20,790 bases of DNA from GCA-2737595 sp037138535 (GTDB lineage: Bacteria > Actinomycetota > Actinomycetes > Nanopelagicales > Nanopelagicaceae). The notes beneath the pieces are model-generated. The model made no database searches. It saw only the letters and a program-made list of their open reading frames with translations, and was not told the DNA's origin. The DNA is taken from contig JBAXIG010000025.1 in NCBI GenBank assembly GCA_037138535.1, positions 1 through 20,790 of the forward strand. Reading direction: 5' to 3'. A program made the position numbers and the translations under genes. Positions 6,476-13,596 of the stretch are shown piece after piece; the first letter of the stretch is position 1, and each line of letters opens with the position of its first letter.

Positions 6476-8461
6476 ATGTTTGCTCTTAACAAGTTACTTC
6501 CCGCAGGTGCCTTGGGCTTTGTAGCGCTCGCAATTGCACTCGTGCTGGGTGGTGGAGCGCCAGCAGCGAGCGCCCCGGGATTACCAGACGCAGGGACAGT
6601 AGTTGGTTGGCTCGTACCAATGCTGAGTTTTGTGTTGCTGGTTATTCAAATTCTCTTTGTTGCAATATCGATATCTGGAGCACTCTACTTTCAAGATGAA
6701 AAGGGTGGATTGTCGCAAGGTGCCTTACAGGTTTTTCGCATGCTGCCGGTGCTCTTTATTGCTTGGTGTGTCTTCACAATATTTTCCATCGTGGTGAAAT
6801 TCTCATACGAGGTGGGCATTCCACTCTCCTCCGCTCTCGACTGGAATTCGCTCCAGTCCTACCTCACACAGACCTCCCAGGGAACCGGTATTCAATGGCA
6901 AATGGGCATTGCGGCTGCCATGGTGGTCTTCTCGCTTTTCACAAGAAGGCAGCGTGGGGCCTTCGGAGTACTACTCCTTTCGATACTGCTCTTTGTGCCA
7001 CCACTTCTCAATGCCCATGCAGCTGGGGCTGGCAATCATATGTTGGCCATTGGAACAATCCTCATTCATGTCGTTTCAATAGTTCTTTGGATCGCTGGAT
7101 TGCTTGCTCTTTGGTTGGTGGTACGTACGTCAACATTGAGTGTGAGTGCGATTCAGAGATTTAGTGGATTCGCACTTTGGAGCGTCATCGGAGTCGGGGT
7201 CAGCGGCGTCATCAATGGTTGGATCCGAGTGGGTAATCTCTCCGGACTGTGGACTGGGTACGGTGCGCTATTGATTGCTAAGGCTCTGCTCTTCGTCGTT
7301 TTAATTCGTATGGGTTACCTTCAGCGAGAGCGAGTAGTCAAGAAGTGGAGTGAGAGTCCGCGCAAGATGTTCCTGCGCCTCTCCCTCATCGAATTTCTTG
7401 TGATGAGTGCGACCGTAGGTATCGCAGTCGCGCTGGCGCACACTCCGACACCCTCCAGAATAAACTCTGGCCCCATTACGCAGGCAGAAGCTGTTTCAGG
7501 TGTGCCCTTACCTGCAGCTCCGACCCTCTCGCGAGTGCTGCTGAGTTATCAGCCCGATGCACTTGTGCTCGCCTTTATTGTGGTCGTGATTGCTCTTTAT
7601 GTCATGGGTGTGCGCACACTCGTTAAACGAGGAGATAAGTGGCCGGTAGGTAGAACGATCTCTTTTGCAATATCCATCACCCTCTTGGACTTTGCTACTA
7701 GCGGTGGTCTTGGGCTCTACGGCAGGTTCGCATTCTCGTACCACATGATCGCGCACATGGTGCTAGCAACGTTGGTGCCGATTGGTATTGTCTTAAGTGC
7801 ACCTATGACTTTGGCTTTACGTGCATTGCCCGCTCATCAAAATGAGCGAGGGGTTCGCGGAATTGTCATGGCGGTATTGCACTCACGAGTAACAGCTTTC
7901 TTTGCCAATCCCGTGGTTGCTCTTGTCATTTTTGATGGATCACTCTTTGTGCTCTACTTCACCAGAATCTTTGGTGATCTTATGGCCTCACATATCGGCC
8001 ATTGGATTATGGAGTTTCACTTCTTGGCAGCCGGTATTCTCTTTTTCTATATAGTGGTGGGTGTAGACCCGGCGCCACGCAAAGTCCCTCATATTGTCCG
8101 CGTAACGCTCATCCTGATAGCGATGAGTCTCCATGCTTTCTTCTCAGTAGCGCTCATGTCGACGAACTCATTACTCGATAGTGGGTACTTTAGAAGTTTG
8201 GAAAGGCCATGGGCGCTCGACTTACTTGCCGATCAACACTTAGGTGGATCAATTGGTTGGGCGATGGGGGAGATTCCCATTATCGTCGCTCTTATCGCAA
8301 CATTTATCCAGTGGGTGAAAGATGATTCTCGCGAATCAAAAAGAATTGATCGTGCGGCCGATCGTGCTGAAGCATCAGGAAGTGAAGATGAGCACACGCG
8401 CTACAACGCATATCTTGCAAAGCTAGCTAAGAGAGATGCGCAAATTAAGGAATACGAATAA
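6476..8461 (+). CDS. CopD-CtaG fusion membrane protein (copper import / cytochrome oxidase assembly)
   Basis: 661 residues. The first half (about 1-325) is CopD-like: a first hydrophobic segment, then about eight helices with His-bearing segments NAHAAGAGNHM (His181, His188) and LIHVVSIVLWIAG (His198). The second half (about 355-615) is the CtaG/caa3-type assembly domain: YHMIAHMVLATLVPIG (His423, His427), HIGHWIMEFHFL (His506, His509, His515), VPHI (His539), SLHAFF (His553) and DQHLGG (His588). A charged cytoplasmic tail completes it. Known actinobacterial proteins fuse these same domains. The fusion plausibly moves copper from CopC across or within the membrane toward the CuA/CuB sites of cytochrome oxidase. 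The ATG is 1 nt after the copC stop. The 3' end overlaps the convergent cyclo-ligase gene by 17 nt. Confidence 0.9.
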   Translation: MFALNKLLPAGALGFVALAIALVLGGGAPAASAPGLPDAGTVVGWLVPMLSFVLLVIQILFVAISISGALYFQDEKGGLSQGALQVFRMLPVLFIAWCVFTIFSIVVKFSYEVGIPLSSALDWNSLQSYLTQTSQGTGIQWQMGIAAAMVVFSLFTRRQRGAFGVLLLSILLFVPPLLNAHAAGAGNHMLAIGTILIHVVSIVLWIAGLLALWLVVRTSTLSVSAIQRFSGFALWSVIGVGVSGVINGWIRVGNLSGLWTGYGALLIAKALLFVVLIRMGYLQRERVVKKWSESPRKMFLRLSLIEFLVMSATVGIAVALAHTPTPSRINSGPITQAEAVSGVPLPAAPTLSRVLLSYQPDALVLAFIVVVIALYVMGVRTLVKRGDKWPVGRTISFAISITLLDFATSGGLGLYGRFAFSYHMIAHMVLATLVPIGIVLSAPMTLALRALPAHQNERGVRGIVMAVLHSRVTAFFANPVVALVIFDGSLFVLYFTRIFGDLMASHIGHWIMEFHFLAAGILFFYIVVGVDPAPRKVPHIVRVTLILIAMSLHAFFSVALMSTNSLLDSGYFRSLERPWALDLLADQHLGGSIGWAMGEIPIIVALIATFIQWVKDDSRESKRIDRAADRAEASGSEDEHTRYNAYLAKLAKRDAQIKEYE

Positions 8462-9017
8462 GTCGAGTGGGTGTCGCGATGGCATCAACGCGCTCGTCAT
8501 GCTCATCTTCAAAGAGGTTTGTTGTGGAAAATTCTTCATCGTGAAGAAGCATGACTCTCCATGGGCTTTCACTGGCTAACTTAAAAGCGCGGTCATAGCA
8601 GCCGCCACCTTGTCCCAGTCGTGCGCCTCGGGCATCTCCACCTAGTCCTGGAGTAATGATCACGTTTGCTTCGCTTATCGCTGCAATACCAAGGCGAGTT
8701 CCGCTGGGTTCCCACAGACCTTTCTTCGAAACGAGTTCTTCTCCATTCCATTCTGCCCAATCAAGATTCCAATCGGCGAGAACAATGGGTAAGAGAATAC
8801 GAACTTCACCCTTGAGAAAGTTGAGGAGTTCATGCGTATCTGGTTCATGTGGCAATGACCAGTAGGCAGCGATTGTTGTTGCACTCTTCAATTCGGGGGC
8901 GGAGAGCAATAGCGCAGCCGGACGGGACTCCAGTATGGGCAGACCGGCGCGCACTTCGCGAGCGCGCACGCGAGCTTCTTGCTTGCTCGTCTTTCGCGGG
9001 CTGAAATGAGTTGCCAC
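8445..9017 (-). CDS. 5-formyltetrahydrofolate cyclo-ligase
   Basis: 190 residues from GTG at 9017, with AGGGGAC about 4 nt upstream. The enzyme converts 5-formyl-THF to 5,10-methenyl-THF using ATP, returning a storage folate to the one-carbon pool. Visible signatures are the N-terminal KQEAR segment (phosphate binding), AAYWSLPHEPDT near 50-61, and the family motif around residues 122-143 (PGLGGDARGARLG then GGGCYDRAF). The usual GGGYYDR is GGGCYDR here, and the usual FD or VD before the Arg/Gly stretch is GD; both are modest departures. It is divergent from galU across 37 bp, the same arrangement as in mycobacteria. Confidence 0.9.
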   Translation of the reverse strand: MATHFSPRKTSKQEARVRAREVRAGLPILESRPAALLLSAPELKSATTIAAYWSLPHEPDTHELLNFLKGEVRILLPIVLADWNLDWAEWNGEELVSKKGLWEPSGTRLGIAAISEANVIITPGLGGDARGARLGQGGGCYDRAFKLASESPWRVMLLHDEEFSTTNLFEDEHDERVDAIATPTRLIRIP

Positions 9018-9042
9018 TCGGTCCCCTTTGTCGGTGAGGTAC

Positions 9043-9054
9043 TAGAGTAATCAC
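9043..9054 (+). promoter_or_regulatory. putative leaderless -10 of galU
   Basis: TAGAGT (9043-9048) precedes the galU ATG by exactly 6 nt, and no ribosome-binding sequence lies in between. No convincing -35 is seen. Confidence 0.45.
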
Positions 9055-9948
9055 ATGATTTCTAAGGCGGTAATTCCGGCCGCGGGCCTTGGCACGCGCT
9101 TCCTTCCGGCCACCAAAGCCACCCCTAAAGAGATGTTGCCAGTGGTGGATAAGCCAGCCATTCAATATGTGGTCGAGGAAGCAGTGGCAGCCGGCCTTCG
9201 AGACGTGCTGATGGTGACCGGACGCAACAAGCGAGCTCTTGAAGATCATTTCGATAAGAATGCCGAGCTGGAAGATCTCTTGGAGAAGAGTGGCCGCCAT
9301 GATTTACTCGCCGCCATTCGCCACTCAAGTAATTTGGCGAACATGCACTACGTACGTCAAGGAGATCCGCGGGGGCTCGGAGATGCGGTGCTCACGGCAG
9401 CTGATCACGTAGGTGATGAAGCCTTTGCGGTCTTGCTTGGTGATGACCTCATCGATAGCCGCGATCCCATTCTTCCGCAAATGATTGAAGTACATGAACG
9501 TTTTGGCGGCTCTGTCATAGCCCTTATGGAAGTACCTAATTCAGAAATTTCGCGTTACGGTGCAGCCGCAATTTCTCAGACCGATGACGCTGATGTAGTG
9601 TGTGTCATTGATTTGGTAGAGAAGCCCAGCGCGCAAGAGGCCCCAAGTAATTTTGCAGTTCTTGGTCGCTACCTCCTTGCCCCAGAAATATTTGAGGCTT
9701 TACGAAATACAAAACCAGGTCGTGGTGGCGAAGTTCAACTCACCGATGCGATTCAAGTCTTGGCGAAGCGTGCTGATAATGGTGGTCCAGTTCATGGAGT
9801 AATCTTCCGCGGACGTCGCTATGACACGGGCGAAAAGCTGAGCTATTTACAATCTGTTGTTCGGATGGCGTGTGAACAGAGCGATTTAGGGCCAGAATTT
9901 ACTGAGTGGCTAAAGAAATACATCTCCGGGAACGCGGTTAGCAAATAA
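9055..9948 (+). CDS. galU: UTP-glucose-1-phosphate uridylyltransferase
   Basis: 297 residues, the normal size for bacterial GalU. It makes UDP-glucose from UTP and glucose-1-phosphate for envelope polysaccharides and glycolipids. The nucleotide-binding signature AAGLGTRFLPATK (9-21) leads into PKEMLPVVDKP with the catalytic Lys. GDD (129-131) holds the metal-binding Asp, followed by RYGA (167-170), VEKP (188-191) and GGEVQLTDAI (224-233) of the sugar site. The fold is a complete nucleotidyltransferase. Its stop codon is directly followed by the ATG of the moeA homologue (no gap), so the two are co-transcribed, as in actinobacteria generally. Confidence 0.95.
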   Translation: MISKAVIPAAGLGTRFLPATKATPKEMLPVVDKPAIQYVVEEAVAAGLRDVLMVTGRNKRALEDHFDKNAELEDLLEKSGRHDLLAAIRHSSNLANMHYVRQGDPRGLGDAVLTAADHVGDEAFAVLLGDDLIDSRDPILPQMIEVHERFGGSVIALMEVPNSEISRYGAAAISQTDDADVVCVIDLVEKPSAQEAPSNFAVLGRYLLAPEIFEALRNTKPGRGGEVQLTDAIQVLAKRADNGGPVHGVIFRGRRYDTGEKLSYLQSVVRMACEQSDLGPEFTEWLKKYISGNAVSK

Positions 9949-11163
9949 ATGTCGCAACCGTTAAAGAGTGTGGACCGACACCTTCAAGATATTTTGGCGC
10001 TTGCGAAGCCGCTCGAACCATTTGCCATGCCGCTTTTAGAATCTCATGGCACTACCTTGGCGGTCGACATCCGCTCATCAGTTGCCTTACCCCCGTGGGA
10101 CAACTCGGCTATGGATGGTTTTGCGGTACGGGCTGCCGAAATATTTCCTGATCGCCCAATGGAGTTAGCCGGCGAGGTAGCGGCTGGCAACAGCGAAACG
10201 TCGGTATTGCCACTCGGTAAGGTGTTACGAATCATGACCGGTGCGCCGATACCGGAAGGATGCGATGCAGTTATTCCGGTGGAGTGGTCTCGCGAGGAAG
10301 ACGGTGCATTTCTTTTCGATAAGTCGCCCGCGTATGGCGCTCATATTCGCAAGATCGGCAGCGATATTAATGTGGGGGATCTCATTCTCACGGCGGGTAC
10401 TCAACTAAATGCCACACATATTGGTGCCGCTGCAGCTATTGGAATTGACTCACTCATCACTCGACCACATCCGCGCGTAGTTCTCATCTCAACCGGAGAC
10501 GAACTTGTGGAACCAGGGCTTATCCTCGCGCATGGACAGATTTACGATGCGAACTCTTGGTTGCTCACGACCGCCGCACGTGAAGCGGGAGCAATCGCCT
10601 ATCGAGTAGGAGCAGTTCCTGATGATGAAGAGAAGTTTATGCAAGTACTTGAAGACCAACTTGTGCGGGCTGATCTCATCGTCACTAGCGGCGGCGTGAG
10701 CCAAGGCGTCTATGACACCGTGAAGAATGTTTTAGCAAAGCTGGGGTCGGTCACTTTTGAGTCGGTTGCGATGCAGCCAGGTATGCCACAAGGGTATGGA
10801 CTTGTGGGACCAGATTCCACGCCCATTATTACGTTGCCGGGTAATCCGGTGAGTGCTTATGTCTCATTTGAACTATTCGTGCGACCAATGATTAAGGCGC
10901 TACTTGGGGTGCTTGATCTTGAGCGTCCCGTTGTAGAAGCCACCTTGATTGAGTCCGTGAAGTCGCCTTTGGGGAAGCGCTCTTTTCTGCGCGGCAAGGC
11001 CTCTTTTGACAAGGAGAGTTACTTTGTGACCCCAGTTTCTGGTCAAGGGTCGCACATGCTCGGTGGACTATCCCAAGCGAATGCGCTCATCATTGTGAAT
11101 GAAGACATCGAACACATTGCAGCCGGATCAATTGTGCAAGTGATGTTATTGGGAAGGAATTAA
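9949..11163 (+). CDS. MoeA/gephyrin-like protein (Glp candidate)
   Basis: 404 residues with the full MoeA domain order. Present are SAMDGFA (Asp56), MTGAPIPEGCDAVIP (96-110), STGDELVEPG (181-190), TSGGVSQGVYD (246-256), LPGNPVSAYVSFELFVRP (296-313), and a C-terminal domain IV ending MLLGRN. Canonical MoeA inserts molybdenum into adenylated molybdopterin. Here the conserved PGKP segment reads QPGMP, with Met279 in place of Lys. The position between galU and rimJ/glpR is that of Glp, which in Corynebacterium glutamicum binds FtsZ and works with the membrane receptor GlpR. I therefore infer Glp-type function; a retained cofactor role is possible because moaC and mog follow. The ATG abuts the galU stop. 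The next gene starts 1 nt after it. Confidence 0.88.
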   Translation: MSQPLKSVDRHLQDILALAKPLEPFAMPLLESHGTTLAVDIRSSVALPPWDNSAMDGFAVRAAEIFPDRPMELAGEVAAGNSETSVLPLGKVLRIMTGAPIPEGCDAVIPVEWSREEDGAFLFDKSPAYGAHIRKIGSDINVGDLILTAGTQLNATHIGAAAAIGIDSLITRPHPRVVLISTGDELVEPGLILAHGQIYDANSWLLTTAAREAGAIAYRVGAVPDDEEKFMQVLEDQLVRADLIVTSGGVSQGVYDTVKNVLAKLGSVTFESVAMQPGMPQGYGLVGPDSTPIITLPGNPVSAYVSFELFVRPMIKALLGVLDLERPVVEATLIESVKSPLGKRSFLRGKASFDKESYFVTPVSGQGSHMLGGLSQANALIIVNEDIEHIAAGSIVQVMLLGRN

Positions 11164-11164
11164 G

Positions 11165-11638
11165 ATGTCTGAAATCAGTTCGCACCTCAATGATAAGGGC
11201 GAAGCTCGCATGGTAGACGTCTCCTCTAAGGAAGTCACTGTGCGAGTTGCACGTGCTGAAGGATTTGTGGTCATATCAACTCAGGTTGTGAAATTACTTC
11301 GCGAAGGAGAGCTTCCGAAAGGCGATGCTTTAGCCGTGGCGCGTCTTGCAGGCATTCAAGCTGCGAAGCGCACGTCAGAGCTGATTCCGCTCTGCCATCC
11401 AATTGCGATTCATGCCGTTGATATCGAGTTGGAAATTAAAGAGAACGGTGTTTCTATTAAATCTGAAGTCCGCACGGCGGACCGGACTGGCGTAGAAATG
11501 GAAGCTCTCACGTCAGTGGCAGTTGCTGGACTTGCATTAATTGACATGATCAAAGGGAAAGACCGCGGAGCACATATCACCGATATACGCGTTACTCATA
11601 AGAGTGGTGGCAAAAGCGGAGAGTGGAATCGTGAGTAG
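11165..11638 (+). CDS. moaC: cyclic pyranopterin monophosphate synthase
   Basis: 157 residues. MoaC performs the rearrangement of the MoaA product to cyclic pyranopterin monophosphate, the first stable intermediate of molybdenum cofactor synthesis. The sequence shows MVDVSSK near 16-22, AAKRTSELIPLCHP (66-79, substrate pocket with His78), DRTGVEMEALTSV (106-118), and IDMIKGKDRG with Asp127 and Lys130 in the catalytic positions. It ends THKSGGKSG as the family does. GGAAGGAAT lies a few nt upstream of the ATG, overlapping the moeA end; translation is coupled. No moaA, moaD or moaE gene is in the window. Confidence 0.95.
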   Translation: MSEISSHLNDKGEARMVDVSSKEVTVRVARAEGFVVISTQVVKLLREGELPKGDALAVARLAGIQAAKRTSELIPLCHPIAIHAVDIELEIKENGVSIKSEVRTADRTGVEMEALTSVAVAGLALIDMIKGKDRGAHITDIRVTHKSGGKSGEWNRE

Positions 11639-12101
11639 CGCACTTGTGCTTGTGGCATCGCGCCGCGCATCGCAGGGCATTTACGAAGATACCAGCGGCC
11701 CCATTCTCGCTCAGGGATTGCGTGACTTGGGTTTCTCTGTGGAACTTAAAGTTGTCGACGACGGTGAACCAGTCGCTGAGGCGCTGGCCCACGCCATTGA
11801 TCTAGAAGTCGATCTCATTATTACCAGCGGTGGCACAGGACTGACGCCCAGAGATCTCACGCCAGAAATTACTGAGCGCTTCATCGAGCGAGCGCTTCCA
11901 GGAATTGCCGAAGCGCTCAGATTCGACGGGATTAACCAAGGGATTCCCACAGCTGCACTATCGAGAGCAATCGCAGGGATCGCGAAGAATACGCTCATCA
12001 TCAATGTTGCTGGCTCTCAGGGAGCGGCCAGAGATGCCATTCGGGTCCTTTCACCAATTGTGCGCCATGCCATCGATCAGATGAAGGGTGGAGACCACTG
12101 A
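11631..12101 (+). CDS. mog: molybdopterin adenylyltransferase (MogA/MoaB family)
   Basis: 156 residues from GTG at 11631. The reading frame is open further back, but GGAGAG at 11618-11623 and an 8-nt overlap with the moaC stop (GTGAGTAG) fix this start. The protein is a single MoCF-domain unit: ALVLVASRRAS, then ITSGGTGLTPRDLTPE with the molybdopterin-binding glycine-rich loop, then GIAEALR and SRAIAGI, and finally LIINVAGSQGAARDAI. It activates molybdopterin by adenylation, which MoeA then uses for metal insertion. In the Mycobacterium order the moaB2 gene is nearby but not between moeA and rimJ, so this insertion of moaC-mog is a local arrangement. Confidence 0.92.
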   Translation: MSSALVLVASRRASQGIYEDTSGPILAQGLRDLGFSVELKVVDDGEPVAEALAHAIDLEVDLIITSGGTGLTPRDLTPEITERFIERALPGIAEALRFDGINQGIPTAALSRAIAGIAKNTLIINVAGSQGAARDAIRVLSPIVRHAIDQMKGGDH

Positions 12102-12658
12102 AGTGGCCTTATCGTCTCAATGATGGCGACTTAACACTTCGTCCGCTCACACGTAGAGACAAGAAGAAATGGATTGCACTTCGGGAGGCTAATGATTCTT
12201 GGTTAGCGCCATGGGAGGCGACCCTGCCGCAGAACGCGAAAGAACCACAAATTAATTCATACGCTGCGCTGTTGCGACATCTCAATGGGCGTGCACGAAG
12301 TACGGCCATGCTGCCCTTTGCCCTGGAGTTTCAAGGCGAATTAATAGGACAAGTGACTCTCGGCGGGATCACATTTGGCGCTATGCGCAGTGCGCACATC
12401 GGCTATTGGGTCGATGAATCATTCACCGGCCGAGGGCTCACCACTAAAGCTGTACAAATTTTGACTGATCACTGTTTTTCGGTCCTCCAACTGCACCGCA
12501 TCGAGATCAGTATGCGACCAGAGAACTTGGCGTCACAAAGAGTGGCGATGAAAGCGGGTTTTCATTTCGAGGGAAGTCGAACTTCGTATATCCATATCGA
12601 TGGCGGATGGCGGGACCATCTCACTTTTGTGAGATTTAATCCGGCCGATGAAATATAA
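12098..12658 (+). CDS. rimJ: GNAT N-acetyltransferase, RimJ-like, probable CTG start
   Basis: 186 residues if read from CTG at 12098. The family N-terminus WPYRLNDGDLTLRPLTRRDKKKW and the downstream WLAPWEA are clearly in frame, but there is no ATG, GTG or TTG between mid-mog and that motif. The first canonical codons downstream (TTG about 12260, ATG 12272) would delete the first beta-strand and helices. CTG overlaps the mog stop as CTGA, with AAGGGTGGAG just upstream, so a rare CTG start is the best reading. The acetyl-CoA site is GYWVDESFTGRGLTTKA, followed by HRIEISMRPENLASQRVAMKAGFHFEG. RimJ/RimL-type enzymes acetylate N-termini of ribosomal or other proteins. The neighbourhood matches galU-glp-rimJ-glpR of actinobacteria. 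Confidence 0.85.
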   Translation: MKWPYRLNDGDLTLRPLTRRDKKKWIALREANDSWLAPWEATLPQNAKEPQINSYAALLRHLNGRARSTAMLPFALEFQGELIGQVTLGGITFGAMRSAHIGYWVDESFTGRGLTTKAVQILTDHCFSVLQLHRIEISMRPENLASQRVAMKAGFHFEGSRTSYIHIDGGWRDHLTFVRFNPADEI

Positions 12659-12704
12659 GGCACAAATCCGACACACCGGGCGCAATCCACGCTTTTCCAC
12701 ACCC

Positions 12705-12710
12705 TAAGGT
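12705..12710 (+). promoter_or_regulatory. putative -10 of the sepX/glpR gene
   Basis: TAAGGT lies 9 nt before ATG 12720 in the 61-nt gap after the GNAT gene. The leader would be only a few bases. No convincing -35 is seen. Confidence 0.35.
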
Positions 12711-12719
12711 TTACCTTGA

Positions 12720-13484
12720 ATGATCATGGGTTCCGGTCTGATCTACGCAATCGTCGTCGTGCTATGGATCGCCTATTTCGTGCCTGCCTGGCTACGTCGC
12801 CACGATCAAGCGAGTGAATCCCGTTCTGTAGAGAGATATCGCAGTGCAATGCGGGTAGTTTCTCGTGGCACCATCGCGGAAATTCCCCTGACTGACGTTG
12901 AGAGAGCGGAGACGCGCGCGATGATGATTCGCCGGCGAAAGAGTACGTACGCAATCTTGCTAGGTTCATTTCTCGCAACGCTTATCTCTGGGATTGCGGG
13001 TGCAACATCTCTCGCCCTTCCACTCTTTCCGCTTCTCGGTGCGGGATATTTCTTCGTGACGGTTCGACGCGCTGAAGTTGTTCATCTACAAGCGCGTCGT
13101 GCAGAAGGTCGGCGCGAAAAGGTAAAAATTGAACCCGCGCAAGTAGCCTTCCAACGTTCATTCCACACAGCGCAGGTGACATCGGCTGCCGAATCAACCA
13201 CCGTGCATGTCGTCTCCCGACCAGCGATTCGGGTGGATTCACCCGCTAATGATTCATGGAATCCAGTAGCAGTACCAGTTCCCATGTATGTCAACGCGCC
13301 TAAAGCAGTGCGGCCCATACGTACCATTGACCTTACGAAACCAGGCGCCTGGTCTGCTGCTCAGAAGGCGGCCGAAGAGGCTCGGTTAGCTGCTATTTCT
13401 CCTGGTCGTGATCGAGTATTTGACCAGGTAGCAGCCGAAGAGGCAACTGAAGCTCTGCGCGAAGCCCGCGTTGTAGGAGAGTAA
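12720..13484 (+). CDS. glpR: SepX/GlpR-like divisome membrane protein
   Basis: 254 residues. The first helix is GLIYAIVVVLWIAYFVPAWL (6-25), followed by a basic RRHDQ and a soluble loop (26-70). A hydrophobic pair at about 76-115 (AILLGSFLATLIS and LALPLFPLLGAGYFFV) follows, then a long, largely disordered cytoplasmic tail rich in Ala, Arg and Glu. This architecture and the position after rimJ fit the actinobacterial family called SepX in Streptomyces and GlpR in Corynebacterium, where it is the membrane receptor for Glp and links it to the FtsZ ring and wall growth. Identification rests on the W-x-AYFVP-W-LRRHD start and context rather than on catalytic residues. There is no signal peptide cleavage site; the first helix is an anchor. 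Confidence 0.75.
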   Translation: MIMGSGLIYAIVVVLWIAYFVPAWLRRHDQASESRSVERYRSAMRVVSRGTIAEIPLTDVERAETRAMMIRRRKSTYAILLGSFLATLISGIAGATSLALPLFPLLGAGYFFVTVRRAEVVHLQARRAEGRREKVKIEPAQVAFQRSFHTAQVTSAAESTTVHVVSRPAIRVDSPANDSWNPVAVPVPMYVNAPKAVRPIRTIDLTKPGAWSAAQKAAEEARLAAISPGRDRVFDQVAAEEATEALREARVVGE

Positions 13485-13505
13485 CCCGCTCTCCTTCGCC
13501 CCTGC

Positions 13506-13511
13506 TAACCT
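13506..13511 (+). promoter_or_regulatory. putative -10 of tRNA-Ala
   Basis: TAACCT ends 12 nt before the tRNA 5' end in the 39-nt gap after the glpR-like gene. The -35 is not evident. Confidence 0.35.
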
Positions 13512-13523
13512 AGGTCTCACCAA

Positions 13524-13596
13524 GGGGCTGTAGCGCAGTTGGTAGCGCACCTCGTTCGCAATGAGGGGGTCAGGGGTTCGAATCCCCTCAGCTCCA
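13524..13596 (+). tRNA. tRNA-Ala (anticodon CGC)
   Basis: The 73 nt fold fully. The acceptor is GGGGCTG/CAGCTCC with a G-U wobble at the third pair, which is the classic alanine identity element. The D stem is GCGC/GCGC, the anticodon stem CCTCG/TGAGG with loop TTCGCAA (anticodon CGC, decoding GCG), and the T arm AGGGG/CCCCT with loop TTCGAAT. The discriminator is A and CCA is not encoded. Confidence 0.96.

Noticed and set aside
12103..12121. GTG at 12103 as start of the RimJ-like gene
   Set aside because: It is in a different frame and meets a TGA within a few codons, so it cannot encode the protein.
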